Shown here: piece after piece, positions 1 through 13,637 of the stretch | Layout: each line of letters starts with the position of its first letter | How positions within the stretch are numbered: position 1 is the first letter of the stretch | Assembly: GCF_040115645.1 (NCBI RefSeq) | Contig: NC_089550.1 | Coordinates: forward strand, 1,550,001 to 1,614,000 | Direction of reading: 5' to 3' | From: Euwallacea fornicatus | Taxonomy: Eukaryota > Arthropoda > Insecta > Coleoptera > Curculionidae | Length of the DNA: 64,000 nt | Made by a program: the position numbers and the translations under genes | The notes under the pieces: generated by a model | Told to the model about the DNA's origin: nothing | Seen by the model: only the letters and a program-made list of their open reading frames with translations | The model's database searches: none

Positions 1-860
1 TACCGTTCATTTAATTACCATTTTTTCACGAATTGAAAACTTTTTCCTTTAAAAATCTGACTTTGCAAACAAACGCATATTGAGTGACGATGGTGCCCTT
101 CTAAAAAGGGAGAATCCAACTCATTTGAGTACCGTAGGGTCGGTGTTAGATTTCTTAGAGGCTGTAACTGTGCTAGTTAAGCATGAGAATTGTCTGACAT
201 AGTGGATGAGATCCATGATGGTAATTTAACTACAGCGTTCTTGACTCAGTACTGTGTGCAAAGGCATTCGACATCATCAATTGCAATTTCGTAGCTTACA
301 GGGTTTGAGAGAACCGCACTGTGACTTTCCTCTTCTTTCATCGTTAACAGAGCTCAAAGAGTTGCGATAAATTGCATATCCTAATCACTGATATCTCTAA
401 GTCTCGTGGTTAAGTTATCTCCATGAAGACTGATGGGAGTTCCGCCCACCATATTTCGGGAAAGAAAACATTTCACTAATGAGAGGATGATGTTATATAA
501 CGATTTAATACTCCCCGAATATTGAAATGAAGTTGTTTTCGGAACGCATATCCAGGAGAAGTATTTGCAAAATTGGATGTGAGAAGTATAATCATTTTTG
601 CTTAAATCAAGCGGTGTCGGTAAGTCCTAAGACATAAAAAAAAATTAAGTACTAAAGGGCCAAAAGTCTCCTTTAATAATTCAGTCGTTTCCAATGTGGA
701 AGAAGATTTTTTTATAGCGTTTTCAATTCGTACTTTAATAACTATCGGAAAATGTGTCGACGAACCATAAAACTTACAAAGCACATGCATTACTCTGGCA
801 GATAGAATCTTGAAGAGCGATGAGTCAGCTTAGAGGGAAGGGCAGCGGGTCTGTGCAGGG
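1..860. other. No gene recognised
   Basis: AT-rich sequence with only short chance open frames on both strands. I see no conserved protein motif, tRNA fold or repeat pairing with the rest of the window. The right part may be further-decayed sequence of the LINE relic that begins near 930. Confidence 0.5.
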
Positions 861-931
861 CTCAGATTCTTGAATCCCCGGAGAAGAAAGTTTCATGGAA
901 ATCACAATTGTTCAATCAATAGAGTCCAGTC

Positions 932-1770
932 ATGTGCAATGTCAATAAATCCAGCTCATTTCGACGTCATTCCCCGGGGGAGTTCTACTACCCATATTCG
1001 AGAATTTACCCTTCGTTGTTGGCATTGAGTCTTGCGCAAAGGTTGAATGATTACTTTTGTACTGCAGTCTCAAATATTCTCAGTGAGCCAAGACCGACGG
1101 TATCGCATGAAAGTTCTTTTGAGAGATGTGTCGGTTCTTTTTTCTTTGGGACGATTGATATAGCTGATGCTCCGAGGGTGCGAAGATAATGTAGTGTAAG
1201 GTAATGATAATGTAAGGAGGTATCATGAAGAAGGAACCCTAGAAGGGACGTATCTCTCGATGGGACATCGTTTCTGTGAGGTCTCTCAGAGAACTATTAC
1301 ACGAGGCTTTGAGGGTTTTAGCTGAATGTACGAGTGAGATCTTTTGGAGCGGTGTCTTTCCTTGCAACCTGGGGGCAACATCGATGGTTCCCATGTTCAA
1401 GAGCGAGGACACGGAAAAGCGATCTAATTACAGACCTATTTCTTTAGTAATAACTCTACAAAAAATGATTTGAAGATTTCGGAGGGCTGCAGCTACTGCC
1501 ATGGAACGATGTCTTTGGTCTTTAATCAGTTTGGGTTTCAGTAAGACGATCGATGTCATTTTTTCGTTCTTGGAGGAGCCATTTGTGAATTCGAATAATT
1601 GCGGCAGTGATGTATGACGTATCGAAGGCATTTGACTGCGTGGAATATGAAATAATCTCGCAGAAATTGGAACTTTGTGGTTTTCGGTGTAGAGCAAATG
1701 ACTGACTCGCATCCCATCCGACGAGCAGAGTTAGTTTCGTGCAAGTTGCTTCGTGACTGCTGAGTTTTAA
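932..1770 (+). pseudogene. Non-LTR retrotransposon reverse transcriptase remnant (LINE-type)
   Basis: Decayed piece of the pol region of a non-LTR retrotransposon, which in life copies its RNA into DNA at a nicked target. Three fragments lie in collinear order but in different frames. Near 1030-1080 the frame reads LNDYFCTAVSNI, resembling the linker between endonuclease and RT. At 1276-1473 it ends with the motif SNYRPISLV, a hallmark of the RT N-terminal region in Jockey/CR1-like elements. At about 1605-1690 another frame reads YDVSKAFDCV, which is RT motif A with its catalytic aspartate, followed by EIISQKLELCGF as expected for this class. Weak similarity continues to about 1770. The FADD box, the endonuclease, the 3' end and a poly(A) tail are not visible. 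Several frameshifts and stops show it is long dead. The clade is not resolved. Confidence 0.8.
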
Positions 1771-4700
1771 AATTTAGCAAAAATTTTCTAAGAAGCTGCT
1801 GGTTGAAGGAAAATGTGAAAAAATCCTCATTCCGTCTCATTGATTTATTTGTAATTAAAATTATATTCGATTAATCGAGTTGAAACTTGTTTCCAATCTT
1901 AGAAAAACTGCACAGAAACGTTCAGTAAATAAATTTATTTGTAAAGTGGATTCCGCAGGAAAAACGAGCCATAGAGAAAAACTTTCGAGTAAATTCAGCT
2001 TGTGTTTGCGTCTCGACGGGCCGTTTAAACTTTAAACTTCCCTACCACTTACTGTGCAACTTGCGTTTACTTATTGGGGTCACGTTAAACTTTAAATTTC
2101 CCTAATGGGTTCGAGCTTCCTGGATATTTCAAACCTATCCAAGTCAAAGGAAACAACGACGTTTGTCCCTGTAAATATTTCCTCAAATTAAACTTTCCTA
2201 ATTTTTATTCCTGTTCCGGCAAATTCCTCCAACTTTCCACTTTAACGAGTTTAAATATTAATTGAGAGTTAAGTGCGGAATTGGGTCACGTAATAAACCA
2301 ACTTGTTTACCAGTTAGCGGGATTATTATTAGCAGGAATTAGAAACTTTCTTTGATCTGGTCGTGGAGGAGATATTTAATTCTGGAGGAATCATTAAATC
2401 TGGTGAATGGACACTAAAATCTAATTAGTACACAACGTGTTCGTGGACAACTGATGGCGCTTCGGTCATTCGATAAAAGGGTTATAACGTGCGTGTTGGA
2501 ACACGCGGTTTTGCTTCTCTATGTTACAGGAGCACTATCGGTAATTTCTCCCGAGACTAATAGGTAACAGAGTCCTCCAGGGATTAGCTATGGACCGGTT
2601 GGCCTGGAATTAGACTATCGATTAATCTGCAACAGGACTTTAAATCACTTATTTTAATAGCCACTTAATCGGCGATAATATTTTTCTTAACTAAAGCACA
2701 ATTAAATTTAATTATTTTTTGTGCATTCACAACGCTCAGGAGCCATTTGCAATGTGCTGCTTTGTTCACGCTTAAACTACGATTAATTGAAATCTATTAA
2801 GGCATAATTCTATGAAGTATGATCCCGATTTTTTAATTTTTGATTGCGCTGAGGTTAGCACGCCCATGATCCCCTGGCAGGGGGTAGATTGATATATACT
2901 TCCAAGTTAGTAATAGTAATTTAAGAAGCTATTAAGCAAGGTGTCTCGGATGCCACTGCTTCCGCGGAACAACGTTTTTCACTGGGGAATTTCTATTAGT
3001 CTATGACAATTATTTTAGGCTGCGAAGTTAAATAGGTAATTTGACTTCGGAGATGCTGACAAATGATCTTGTTTCCTTCCGTTCGGCTTTGGCACCGTGA
3101 CGTATTGTTTGCTTAAGGGAAGCTACGAAGACGATTATATGATTTGCTCAAGCTTTCTAAAATGAGAGTCGGCTTTCTTTGAAAGAGGGGAATAGTAAAG
3201 TTCTGAAAGATTGTTTTGCTGTGCTTGTTTTGCACCCCTTCTCGCATTCCAGAGGATGTTACGCTGGAAAAAAGTCACAAAATGGATTCTAATGCATTGA
3301 TTTATAGTATAGCGCCCGTTGGAAATTGCTCATGATAAAGGAAAAAGTTATTATGCGAACGGAAACTTTTGAAAATCCCAAAATTTACGCGTGCGTTTAT
3401 TTTATTTCAAACAATGTTATACTTTAAACCTATTTGATCGATCGATTTACTGCTAAGCCTCAGTGTACCTTTCCATTCTGACCACTATTAATAATAATAT
3501 AAAATCATATCAATATACATATATAATTGATTGTTGTTATTTGCATAAATCAACATTCAATTAGAATTTTTATTGTTTTGCCAATAATCAATATCGAGTA
3601 TCGTAGCAGATGACCTGTGCTGCATTATGTTTGGTAAATTTTTTACGATTTGGTATTACTTATTGCTCCTCATCAAACTAATATCTGAAATATTTTGTGT
3701 AAGAACCTACCTTTCCAATCACTGAAAAATTAAACACGTTTTTAAATGGTTTTTCCTCCCGGTAATTTGCTGTCTCCTAATATTTGTTCACTTCATGAAC
3801 GACAACATTTTTTAACGATGTTTTTGATAAAAACAACTTCCGATATTAACATAAATATCTGTATTTATTTTCCATCCTCGCAACGACAGTCGTTAAATTA
3901 TTTATAATTGCGTAATTTGGAAATTTTGCTGAATCAAGGACTTTTACGCTTCGAACAAGCCACTAGTATATGTACTGGCATATAGTACTTATGTATTTCA
4001 GTGAGAGCACGTCGGAAGTATTCACGAAAGTAGGTTAGGGCAAGAGGCATTATAGGATGACCGGTAAAATGTCCCGATTTGACATCTATTGACCTTTCTC
4101 TTTGGCTCCGAAATTTACGAAATTAAGTCCAACCGAAAAGAGGAGGAAAGGCGAGCCGTCTGCTCGCCTCCTCAATTTCGAAACTTGTTTTGGCATGTTT
4201 GATGAGGTAGCTAGGAGGCTTAAAATTTGAATTTAAATGTTTGATTGACGATAATGACGTCCTGTTTTGTGTTAAAAACACAATGCTGTTATTATGCATT
4301 GGTTCAAATTAGGCGACCTTGTTTCCGACGAATCGCGATTTCGCCGATAAATTATGAATTTCACCTGGTGGGCGGAGAAACCACTGAGTCTGCTATCTGA
4401 ATGTTATACAACAGGAATGTTTTAACTTAATTTATGGATTCTCAGTACGTTCATGCAAATTGCGTTACACCAGCCATTCCACAGGGCTCGAGTCCCGCCA
4501 TTAATGTGTAAAACATGACTGATTACGTTCAGATTATTATCGTTTGATGTGGTCTAAATGGTGGAATTATGTAACCGGGTTTTGTTCGAGTATTCGCCAA
4601 AGTTCCGAGCGAACTGCGCTCGACAAAGGAAATTGTTTATTACGGCCGAATCAAGGAGTTAATAAAGCTGTATGAATAAGTATTAAGCGCGTTTGATTTT

Positions 4701-5500
4701 AATAATAATAAAGTTAAAAAGTTGGTGTGTATCGCCTGGTTCTAGTCACAGCGAGACTGAAATAACTGCATTATACGGCCAAAGTTGGAATTTATGCGCA
4801 AACTTTTCACACTAAATATTCCCTGACAAGCTGACTTTACTCAACTTTCAAAATAATTACTAAATTATGAAAACTATGAGAAGTAGTCTTATTTCAGTGT
4901 TGCAGTAAGTGATTTCGGCGCAGCGTTGCTTTTATGGCACAACAAACCAAAGATAATTTAATTATAGTTGATAGGGCCAACTGGATGAGGAATTTCATTT
5001 CATTAGACTGGAAATACAATTCGAATTGTAACGAACGGAAAATGACCTTTATTAAACATCAACATAGTTTTGTGTAACGTTCGGAAATAATTCTAACTGA
5101 TGATGCAGTTGGAATTTGCGCTATTGCCATTAAAATCCGAAGTATTCTATGTGGAATATAATATTTTACCCACGTTACAGAAACGCGATATCAGCTTAAT
5201 AAAAATCCCCGCTATTTAATATCGAACCAAACAGGAAGCGAAACTCAATAACGGAAAATAAATGGCGTCCAATAGTACCCTACCATAAATCCCACCTTTG
5301 TATAAAACATAAAATATATAGAGAATTAATTATTAAATATTTTTTGGATTACAGCAAATATACGAGCTGCGCTTTGCGTTTTTAATTTATCGTATGTTGT
5401 ATATTTACTCAGAATTAATAAAAGCATATTTTTGTTCGATGCCAACGAATATGACAGCGGATTTCAAAGAGCTTTTAAAATTATAGATAATGCTGCTGAT

Positions 5501-5533
5501 ATACATATATATGTGTGTGTGTGTGTGTATATG
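5501..5533. repeat. AT/GT dinucleotide microsatellite
   Basis: Alternating purine-pyrimidine tract: an ATACATATAT run passes into about eight GT units and ends in ATATG. Likely length-polymorphic. No function inferred. Confidence 0.9.
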
Positions 5534-6006
5534 CGGGAAACAATTTTAATTTTAATTTAATGGAATTAGTTCTCCATATATTGTGTTATTATTATGTAGC
5601 ATCACGAAAAGCTTTTTAAATTAAATGGATGGATACAAAATGTCGACATTTATATTATATTTTGAAATGAAATTCAATTACAAGGAGTGCTCGAATTTAA
5701 TACGTTGAAGCCTATTAACATTGAAGTTTAGATGAACATTATATTTTGTCCCTCCTTTTCTTTGTCTCTCAAAATTGCTATTTTCAAAATTTTCAACGGT
5801 TCAATTCCGACGATTCACCCGGTGGTTAGTCCGGGAACTCCGGCTATCCACATGAATTTTACGTTTCATTCTTTTCACGAGCGGCTTTGACTTCGGAAAA
5901 ATACACACATCGCGACGATATTAGGAAAAAGTGTGCTTTATCTTCGTACATTGATGTGCTCTGCCGCTTCCTTGCCATTTCACATGGAAATTGTACAGCT
6001 TGAATT

Positions 6007-6025
6007 AAAAAAAAAAAAAAAAAAA
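6007..6025 (+). repeat. Homopolymer A run (19 A)
   Basis: Uninterrupted run of A. It could be the tail of a retroposed sequence, but no retroposon body or target-site duplication was recognised to its left, so it is reported only as a low-complexity tract. Confidence 0.7.
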
Positions 6026-6234
6026 TTTGGCACGTTAAAATGATGCGATACTTTCTATTTAAAAAGGCGGAGGGGGTTGTCATCCCTGTGGTATTGTCGA
6101 TCAGGGCTGAGAACTTTTTTCATTCTTCCTTTTTTCCTTTTCCATCTCCATTCTATGGTCTCAGCATTTAAAATTTTAATCTGCACTTTTAGAAATCTGG
6201 GGGATGGCAAGTTTCTAAAAATACACCTGGTGTA

Positions 6235-6703
6235 CCGTATCTTTTTCACCGCTAGGCACATGGAGTTTTAGTGAGTGCAAGCAAAAGGCCATTAGGTGAT
6301 TGATAAGTGCGAGGAAGAGAGACTACCGTTTCCGCCTGCATCGTCAACAATCGGTTAACGTCGTTGACTCGCAAGCAGTACGCCTTGATCTGGGGAGGGA
6401 TGCAGTTCCACGTCATTTTGGAGGACGCAAATTACGCGCACTGATGCGAATTTGAATGCGTTTTTCGGGAACAAATTCCACGATAAATTTTAATGCAGCG
6501 TTACCTCTACAAACACCACGGTAGAAATGGTATTTTTAGAACGCATAAATTGATAAACAAGCCCTTGTCATGTGATTCGTCCTCGGATAACGCTTGCGAG
6601 TCAACGACGGTAGCCTGTCTCCCTCGCACTCATCAATCGCCGCTATGTGCCTTTCGCTCGCACTCGCAAAAATTCTATGTGCACAGCAGTGAAAAAGATA
6701 CTG
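6235..6703. mobile_element. Non-autonomous inverted-repeat element, family M466, copy A
   Basis: About 469 bp, one of three copies of the same family in this window (the others begin near 13,638 and 60,998). The ends form inverted repeats of roughly 100 bp. The left arm carries a terminal motif like CGTATCTTTTTCACCGC and then AGTGAGTGCAAGC. The right arm read backwards starts CAGTATCTTTTTCACTGC and continues with the same kind of sequence. Both arms contain GTGCGAGGGAGACAG-like and GTCGTTGACTCGCAAGC-like blocks. No coding capacity: the open frames that cross it are chance. The target-site duplication is unclear, so the superfamily is unknown. M466 is a label used here only. Confidence 0.8.
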
Positions 6704-6799
6704 TTATAGATAGACAATAGAAATCCATGATGAGGCTTCTGCGGAAAAACGGGTACAGAGTAATAATGTAGAAAGAAAGCACGAGGAAATTTTTTTGTG

Positions 6800-6982
6800 A
6801 AATTTACGGTCAAAACTGCAACTTTTCGTATTGACAACTAAACTCTTAAAATTTATAGGGCTAAATGAATGTTTAACGCATTTCAACGTAAATTCACTTA
6901 GTTGCAGCTGCCACGAATTCATAAAGCTTAAAATGCGTTTCTCAAACGTATGCTGAAAACCATGCAAGTTTGTAACGCCCTG
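6800..6982 (-). mobile_element. Possible end of a TA-flanked CAGGG-type DNA element
   Basis: Read on the minus strand, the sequence from 6982 begins TA then CAGGGCGTTACAAACTTG, resembling the CAGGGTG termini of other TA-flanked elements here. It lies next to copy A of the M466 family. The partner inverted repeat was not found, so only one end can be proposed. Confidence 0.3.
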
Positions 6983-9900
6983 TATACTTAGATATTCAGG
7001 GATCTTTGCCCATCTAGAGTTTATAGCACTTTTCTAAATTTATCGCCCAGAGCATTTAAATAGCGACTTTTGTTATCTCCTTAATAATTTGGATGAAAAT
7101 AAAAGCTTCCGCTAGTCAATATTCGCTATCGGGGAAAACCCATCACTTTTCAATTATGCGCTCTCCCAGTTCTACATTGACAAGCATATTAATTTACTTA
7201 AGCCCAGATTCATCTGAAATGCAAACATAACCCTTCCAGACAAGGGAACAGGTAACGCTTGTAACTATCCAAACACAGTGGCTTGCGGAATATCCATCTT
7301 GCAATTCAGCTCGAAGCAAAACAGATTTCCTAAACGTCAGCAAATTGTTTGATCGAGTACGTTTATTTCGTTTGCGCCTAAATTTTGCATAAGCATGCGA
7401 TGGAATTGTGAATTTGCGGTGGTGCTTTGAACATGCCATTCGAGCATTCGAGGTATAACCTGAATTGTTAAATTTAATTCTTGCTACTGCCGCAATGGAC
7501 TCCGTGCTATTCGATTAATTGATGATTTATTTGGTGGAGCACGTACGGGGAGGGGGATCCAAAACACACGAGTCCCCCACGCAGTAATGCCAGGTGGGAG
7601 TGATGCTGTCTGCTTGCATTTGCCTCCGGCTTTTTAGCTTCAATATTCGCCCCCGGAACACGTAAGTTATGTATTATAATCCGAAATTTTTCTCTTATTC
7701 ATCCTTGTCACGGTTTATCTGTTTTCTCATTTTTCATGCAAAATGATTGTTTCTCGGGCTAAAGCAATGATGGTGGCAAACCGAGTGGCGCAAATAAAGC
7801 TGCTTTGAGGAAGCTTGAGGTGTAGTTTGCGCGGAAGGGATTTGAAGCAGTAAAATTAATCGAAAATGAACTCTTTCTGAATTAGAAATTGGAAGATTGT
7901 CAAACTTTCCGCATCAAACATTTTTTTCCAGACTTGTAGGTTCGTGACCATAGTGACTATGACCCAGAACTCGGAAATTTCTCCATATGATTCGAGAGTG
8001 CTGCGCACCCGAATTTTACTTTTTTCATTTCTTCCTTGAGTGGTAAAATTTTCTTCTCTCGCCTATTGGCCCTGATTTCAGCGGAACGTTTTCGACTGCA
8101 ACTTGTGGCTCTCCTTCTCGACCATCGTCCCATTCTTGCTTTTTTTGTTAATTTCTCTTATTTTTTCATCCCTTTCTCCTCCGTCTCAATCCGATGTCTG
8201 ATCTATGAAAGCTGCTAAAAACGATATCGGCCTGAGCGCAAGTATTTTTCAAAGGTTTCGATTTATTGAATTTTTTGGCTTTGTGAAAACGATTAGTTTT
8301 GAGTATCTTTCTAACTTCCGTTTTAGTTTGCTTTAATTAAGCTACGCCCAGAGTTCGGGAATGGTCAGGAAGCACCTCACCGCCGAGTTTCAAACAGTCA
8401 AATTTTCGACGGGCCTTAAGGAGTAAAACTTGTCAAAATCATAAACATCACACGCTGGAACATGTGAGCACGAAAGCTACAAGGCAACACTAATTGTACA
8501 TATAATGAAATTGCTAAATATCCGAGTATATCAGATGGATAACGCGAGATAACTGCGTTCAACTAACTCACAATTTATCCGACTGAATTAATCAACCGCA
8601 GACAAACTGAGTTTCCCCTTGGGCATTTGAGGCACAAGTTTGAATTCATGTGGAGCTGATAGAGGACGACATTACACCTCGGTTTTAGGGGCAAAACCTC
8701 CGAGTTCCTGCCAAGGGTCAGATCACGTTTGAACTGGAGTTATGTATAGGTGTTTGCAAAAACCGAAGCTCCTAAGACATTCAATTGAATTGACCTTAAT
8801 CGGCTGTATAAAAGTCGATGTGGCAGAAGTTACATTTACGAGGACATCAGACACTCTTCGAAAAGATAAAGCTTGTTTATGAAAAAAGGGAGACTTGTCT
8901 ACTGTTTTATGTTAGTCTTTATGGCCCATCAATCAAGCATGGGGCCGTCGAGATTTGACATAAAAGCCTTATTGTTTAGGAAGCTTATTTTGCTTTCGAT
9001 TTTATTGAAATTTCGTTTCGATCCTGGGAAAAGTTTTTAAACTCGAGGATCATTCGTTTGGGAATTGGAAAGAACCATTTAAGTGGAGTTTTGGGTTGAG
9101 ACTCACCCTTCCACCGTCTGAGGTTTTCAGCCGATGCCGATGTTTTCAAGTGGTGTAATTAAGCCCAATTCGAGACTCTGCAGTGATTTCTAAATTCTAC
9201 GTGGAGGCCACAGTGATGGAAATTACGTCAAACTTAAAATACATAAGAAAGTTCCACAGTGTGGCGGGTGTTAAGTTGTAGACACCACTAAGGAAAACGG
9301 TAACTACGAATTGCCCTGCGGAGCATCATTATCGCGAGGACTATTCAGGTCCAAAGTTGTGAACATTCCCTCTGTAGTTCCTTAATGGGGTAACATGAGT
9401 GCTTTCTTCCGAAGTGCATTCAAGATCCAGTTGAACACATGAATTCCTGGCTCCCTGGATATTCCGAAAGCTCCACCTAGATTGTGGAACTGTAATCCAA
9501 TTAGGTCAATGATGTATCATGGGAAATTATATACATTTTTCTTAAGGGTTCCTGAAAAACCAAATCGTAAAGATGGAAACCGAGCGGAGGCAGTGGAGTT
9601 TTTATTCCATGTCACGTTTTACATTTAACGGAGCTTTGTTAAGGGAATTTGAAAAACTGCTTGAGAAAGCATTAGGGAAGCTATGGTTCTACTTAATTCT
9701 GTTTCTCTTCAGAATTTCAAGATTGCTAAGTGGGAAATGTGGCCTGATCATATCGTTTTCTTCGGGATCATTCACGTTAGTTCCGGTTAATAGGTTATCT
9801 AGGTTAGTCGCTTTTTAAAATTCTGTTGAATCTAAACTTCAGACTTGTCCAGGACAGAACAGACCTCTTTCTTTCCTAGATTTGTGATAATTTTTTCACT

Positions 9901-12900
9901 TGTACCTTGCTGATGATCCATCATATCCCTGTCAACTTGCATTTAACTCAATACTTCCTACTTATAAAAAACTTTATTCGCTTTTTACTGAGATAAAAAA
10001 GTACATTTTTTAATTTTACCTTCTTTAGTTGAATTTCTTCCTTGCCTAAAGCGTCCCTGGCCTCTTAAATTTAACTTTTTATCCTGATTAACTCTATCAC
10101 TTAAATTTTTCTCACGTTGGTGAATATTATTAACACTTCCTTGTCGATTATCCCTCCTCCTCTCACCCCAAAATTTTTCGTCTTCTTGATTTTTAAAAAT
10201 GATTTTGTGATTATTGCTTCCAAGGCTAGTTTACGGATTCGCACATTTTTTGACATTTGCAGTGGACTTATTTAGAGCCATCTATCGTTGAGTGTCATCA
10301 CGCTAATGGATCTTTTGGGGCGCGGCAAATTTAGTGGAACAAAACCAAAAACACTCAAAGGAAGTGCTCTATTTAAATTCAACACCCGAATATCCGGATA
10401 AAAGGCTAACAAACTTCTAATCTCCCTGGTCCACAGTATCTGCGTGCCGAAAAAAGGGGAGACTTGGAGGCATCCCCCGTTTTTGCATATGCATGGAAGC
10501 GCCGTTTGGTCGCGTTCTGCGTGCTGATGGGATGCGTGATTGTCTCCATTAACGGAATTAAGGGGAACCGTTTTTACTCGGGTTATCCGGAGACTTGTTC
10601 TTTTCCCAAATGTGGGGCTTTTCTACGTTATTACCCTCGGAACGCTTTCAGTGGGACCCGCAAAATAGAGACAATTTAATCTTTGAAAGCGTCCATTAGA
10701 ACGCAGCGGCGGCATTTTCGATACTTCAATTAAATAAATTGCTTTAATAAAAATAAAACACGATTTCATAATTTCCAAATGGACATTCATATAGGTCCGA
10801 GAATGGTCATGTAAAATAAAACAGACGCGAATTAAAAAACAGAACACGTCATTCACGGTAACACGTTTGTCGGGTCGATTCAAAAAAAATGCCAGGAAAT
10901 CCTCTTTTTCCATCTCATGGAAAGGAGCGCCTGCAGGCATTTAGCTGAAATTAGAGAGATGGCTTTTTTCTCCTTTTTTTCGGTTCCCTGTGCATGAATA
11001 ATTTTTAAATTAGTGTTACGCCGCTGCGAACGGTGGCACGAAGTCATGTTTTAATAAAAATTGCGGAAAAGTGAAAATGCTAACGTTTTTTCCCGATGTT
11101 TTACATATTAATTAATTAAAAAGTCCTTCGTATAAAAATTTGTTCAAACACTTGACATAATTTGTTTAAAAAGGCGGCTCATATCCGCTGCACGATTTCA
11201 CCTGATTTGGAATTCAATGATTTCCTCACCTACTAAATATTTTATTATGGGGGTAGCCAGGAATAATCAAGGAAGATTTTTGTCAATATCTCGGGTTTCT
11301 TTTGCCGAATTTAAAGGGACAATTAAATTTGGTGCTTGATGACTGCGACCGCCCTTTGTTGTCTGGAGTATAGTACTTTTAGTGCTATTACTTGAAACGA
11401 CTTCCGTTTTACAGCTGCAATGTCACGCTTTAAAGTCAGCAGTCTTTCCAATAGTGAAAATTTAATCATCACCGCATTCACGCTGACGTAAATTGCACTC
11501 TCGGTGACGCATTTTAATTTCAGTGGCGCGCAAATTTTGGCGCTATATTCTCTGAAGGAGATGCTCCGTGCTTCGTACTCTGGACCGAGTTGCGAAACCT
11601 TACAAGAAATTGGGATGTCCAGAAATTTACTGTAAGCCTTGAAAGTATAGAAAACTTAGTGCGATTGACACGCTAGTGTTGAAATTAACTAAGGATATAC
11701 TTATTGTGGATTAGGTGGGGGTACGTCACGGTTTCCTGTAAAACGAGCGGAACGATTGTCTGTCACTTTATACGACTAGTGTGAAAACATCCCCACGAAG
11801 CTTTCTCCATTTAAAATGTGTGGCACTTTCCGCGAATCCACCTCTCAAAAATCGGGTTATAGCAGAATTTTAACGGTTTAAATCTCCATCTCCTCTCAAC
11901 TTTTGTAACTTTGTCGAAACTGCAAAATGTAAAAAAGTCGTCGCCATAGAAAATGCAGCTTTAAGTGCGGCGTTTCAATTTTCGTGGCTTTACGTTCAAA
12001 GAAATCTCGAGTAGATTTACATCTGTCGTGCATAATAGACACTCTTTTCGCAGTAGGAAAGCGAAGCTCCTGCGGAAATGAACGACTTCATCGATCGTCC
12101 GGTCCAATTGAGAAAAGGTGCGAACGAAATGTATAGCGAGCCAGAATTTTAAAAGGATTCCCTACCAAATAGGATCGGACCTCCCTTCTGGATATTGCAG
12201 TTTCAAAGGGATGCTATATAGAATTCGAAAGGAAATATTCCTATTTTATTTGTGCTCCCGCGATTGGTCAGGATCTTTCAAAGAGATCTCCCGTGGAAGA
12301 GCAAATAATAATTTGTGCGAAAAAATAAATGATCCTATTGAGCTAAAATCAAATAAAATCAGAACGTCACTTTTCGCATTCCGAGCTCAATAGTGAGAAG
12401 GAGGGAAAAGTAAGAAACTTTTTGCAATATCTGGCGATGGCAAGTGTAAGCCGGGGCCGCACAACAATGGGATGAATAAGCGACTCCTGGGGCTTTAGAG
12501 ATGCGACGTCGACGCCGACGTCTTCAGCGACGGCGCAAAAACTTTTGGCGCACGTCAAACGTTCATTCATCATGCGAGAGCGTTTCGGCGCCGAGACTGG
12601 GGAATTTTATTTAAATTGATCATTGAAAAACATAAAAGGTGTCGTTGAGAAATGGATTCATTGGACGTATTAGCGGGCGACAGTCGGGCACCTTCCATAT
12701 TTTCTGGTCCGTTTGTTTTTTGCCAGCCATGGGCGCCGGAACTTTTAGGCCCTAATGGATTTCGGAGCCGGCAAACATTTTTTCGATTGCTTTTTCTATG
12801 AAACGACGTTCCGATGGTTTGCATTCTCCAAACTATTCGTCAACGACGTCGACGTCGCTGGATTGAGCCATTTATTCAGTAGTTTTCCTTGAGATGATGA

Positions 12901-13637
12901 ATTGACAGTTCTTAGCCGCACTTTTGCAGCGGCGTTAATAATAAAACATTTTTGTTTACCTGAAGCCCTTCACGATAACGTATTCATAGTAGGAACTCCC
13001 TATCGGCTCTGAACGTGGCAGTTCTTCATATTATCATGGATCTCTCTCTTGAACCTATTGTCGTGGGTAGAAGATAGAGGGTCTAATTTGTTGTATTGTC
13101 ATTATCGCACAGGGACGGTTTGGTGGGCGCTATAAAAACTCCAGGATGGTGATGAAACCCTCAATGTGCTATAATTGAGGGCCCTATCTAGTTGATCCTC
13201 ATTTGTGTGCGGTGCTACTCCGTTTGCCATTGCGAAAAAAAAAGATGCCTGCTTTTTTCCATTTCGGCCAATCTCCATTACATATTAAAATACCAATTTT
13301 TGAAGAAACACTCTTAGCTTTACTAGAGCCTTAAAGCCAACAAGGGAAAAGTAGAATGAACGAGACGAGGCGGACAGGAGAGAGATGAAACGCTGAGCGA
13401 GAAATGTGCGAATTTGATGTTTTTAATGAAAGACAATATGGGGTATCACACATTACCAAACTCGTTCTTATGTATTTAAGAGAAACTGTCTGTAGTTTTT
13501 TTGCGGGTCCTTCCCTCGGGTGTGAGTGGAAAAGTGTCTGGACAACGTTGGATTGGAAGAGGGAAAGTAAAATCTACTAAACAACTTGCAAACTTTCATT
13601 CTACGTCAAAAACTTGAAGTCTTGTAGAACGATCCTG
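6983..13637. other. No gene recognised
   Basis: About 6.6 kb with scattered short open frames lacking family motifs. A TATAAAAG box at 8807-8814 has no good initiator at the usual distance. The part from about 12.4 to 12.9 kb is unusually rich in CG dinucleotides (see separate entry). Otherwise I see nothing beyond typical AT-rich non-coding DNA. Confidence 0.45.
12503..12858. repeat. CpG-rich block bounded by inverted GCGACGTCGACG motifs
   Basis: GCGACGTCGACG at 12503-12514 recurs inverted at 12847-12858. The DNA between and just left of them is CG-dinucleotide-rich relative to the AT-rich surroundings, with repeated GACGTC and GGCGC words. The motif is itself nearly palindromic, so the pairing may be chance. 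It may be a small element or an unmethylated regulatory block. No promoter elements or protein are recognised. Confidence 0.3.

Larger units (their letters stand above)
1771..6234. other. No gene recognised
   Basis: About 4.5 kb of AT-rich DNA with very few open frames and many TTAA-like runs. Only a dinucleotide microsatellite near 5.5 kb and an A run near 6.0 kb stand out. This fits intron or intergenic DNA. Confidence 0.5.

Noticed and set aside
4489..4500. GGCTCGAGTCCCG, resembling a tRNA B box
   Set aside because: No acceptor stem, A box or anticodon arm can be folded around it.
6007..6025. A run as a LINE or SINE tail
   Set aside because: No retroposon body or target-site duplication was found to the left.
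8807..8814. TATAAAAG box
   Set aside because: The nearest good initiator-like TCAGA lies about 42 bp downstream, beyond the usual spacing, and no coding sequence follows.
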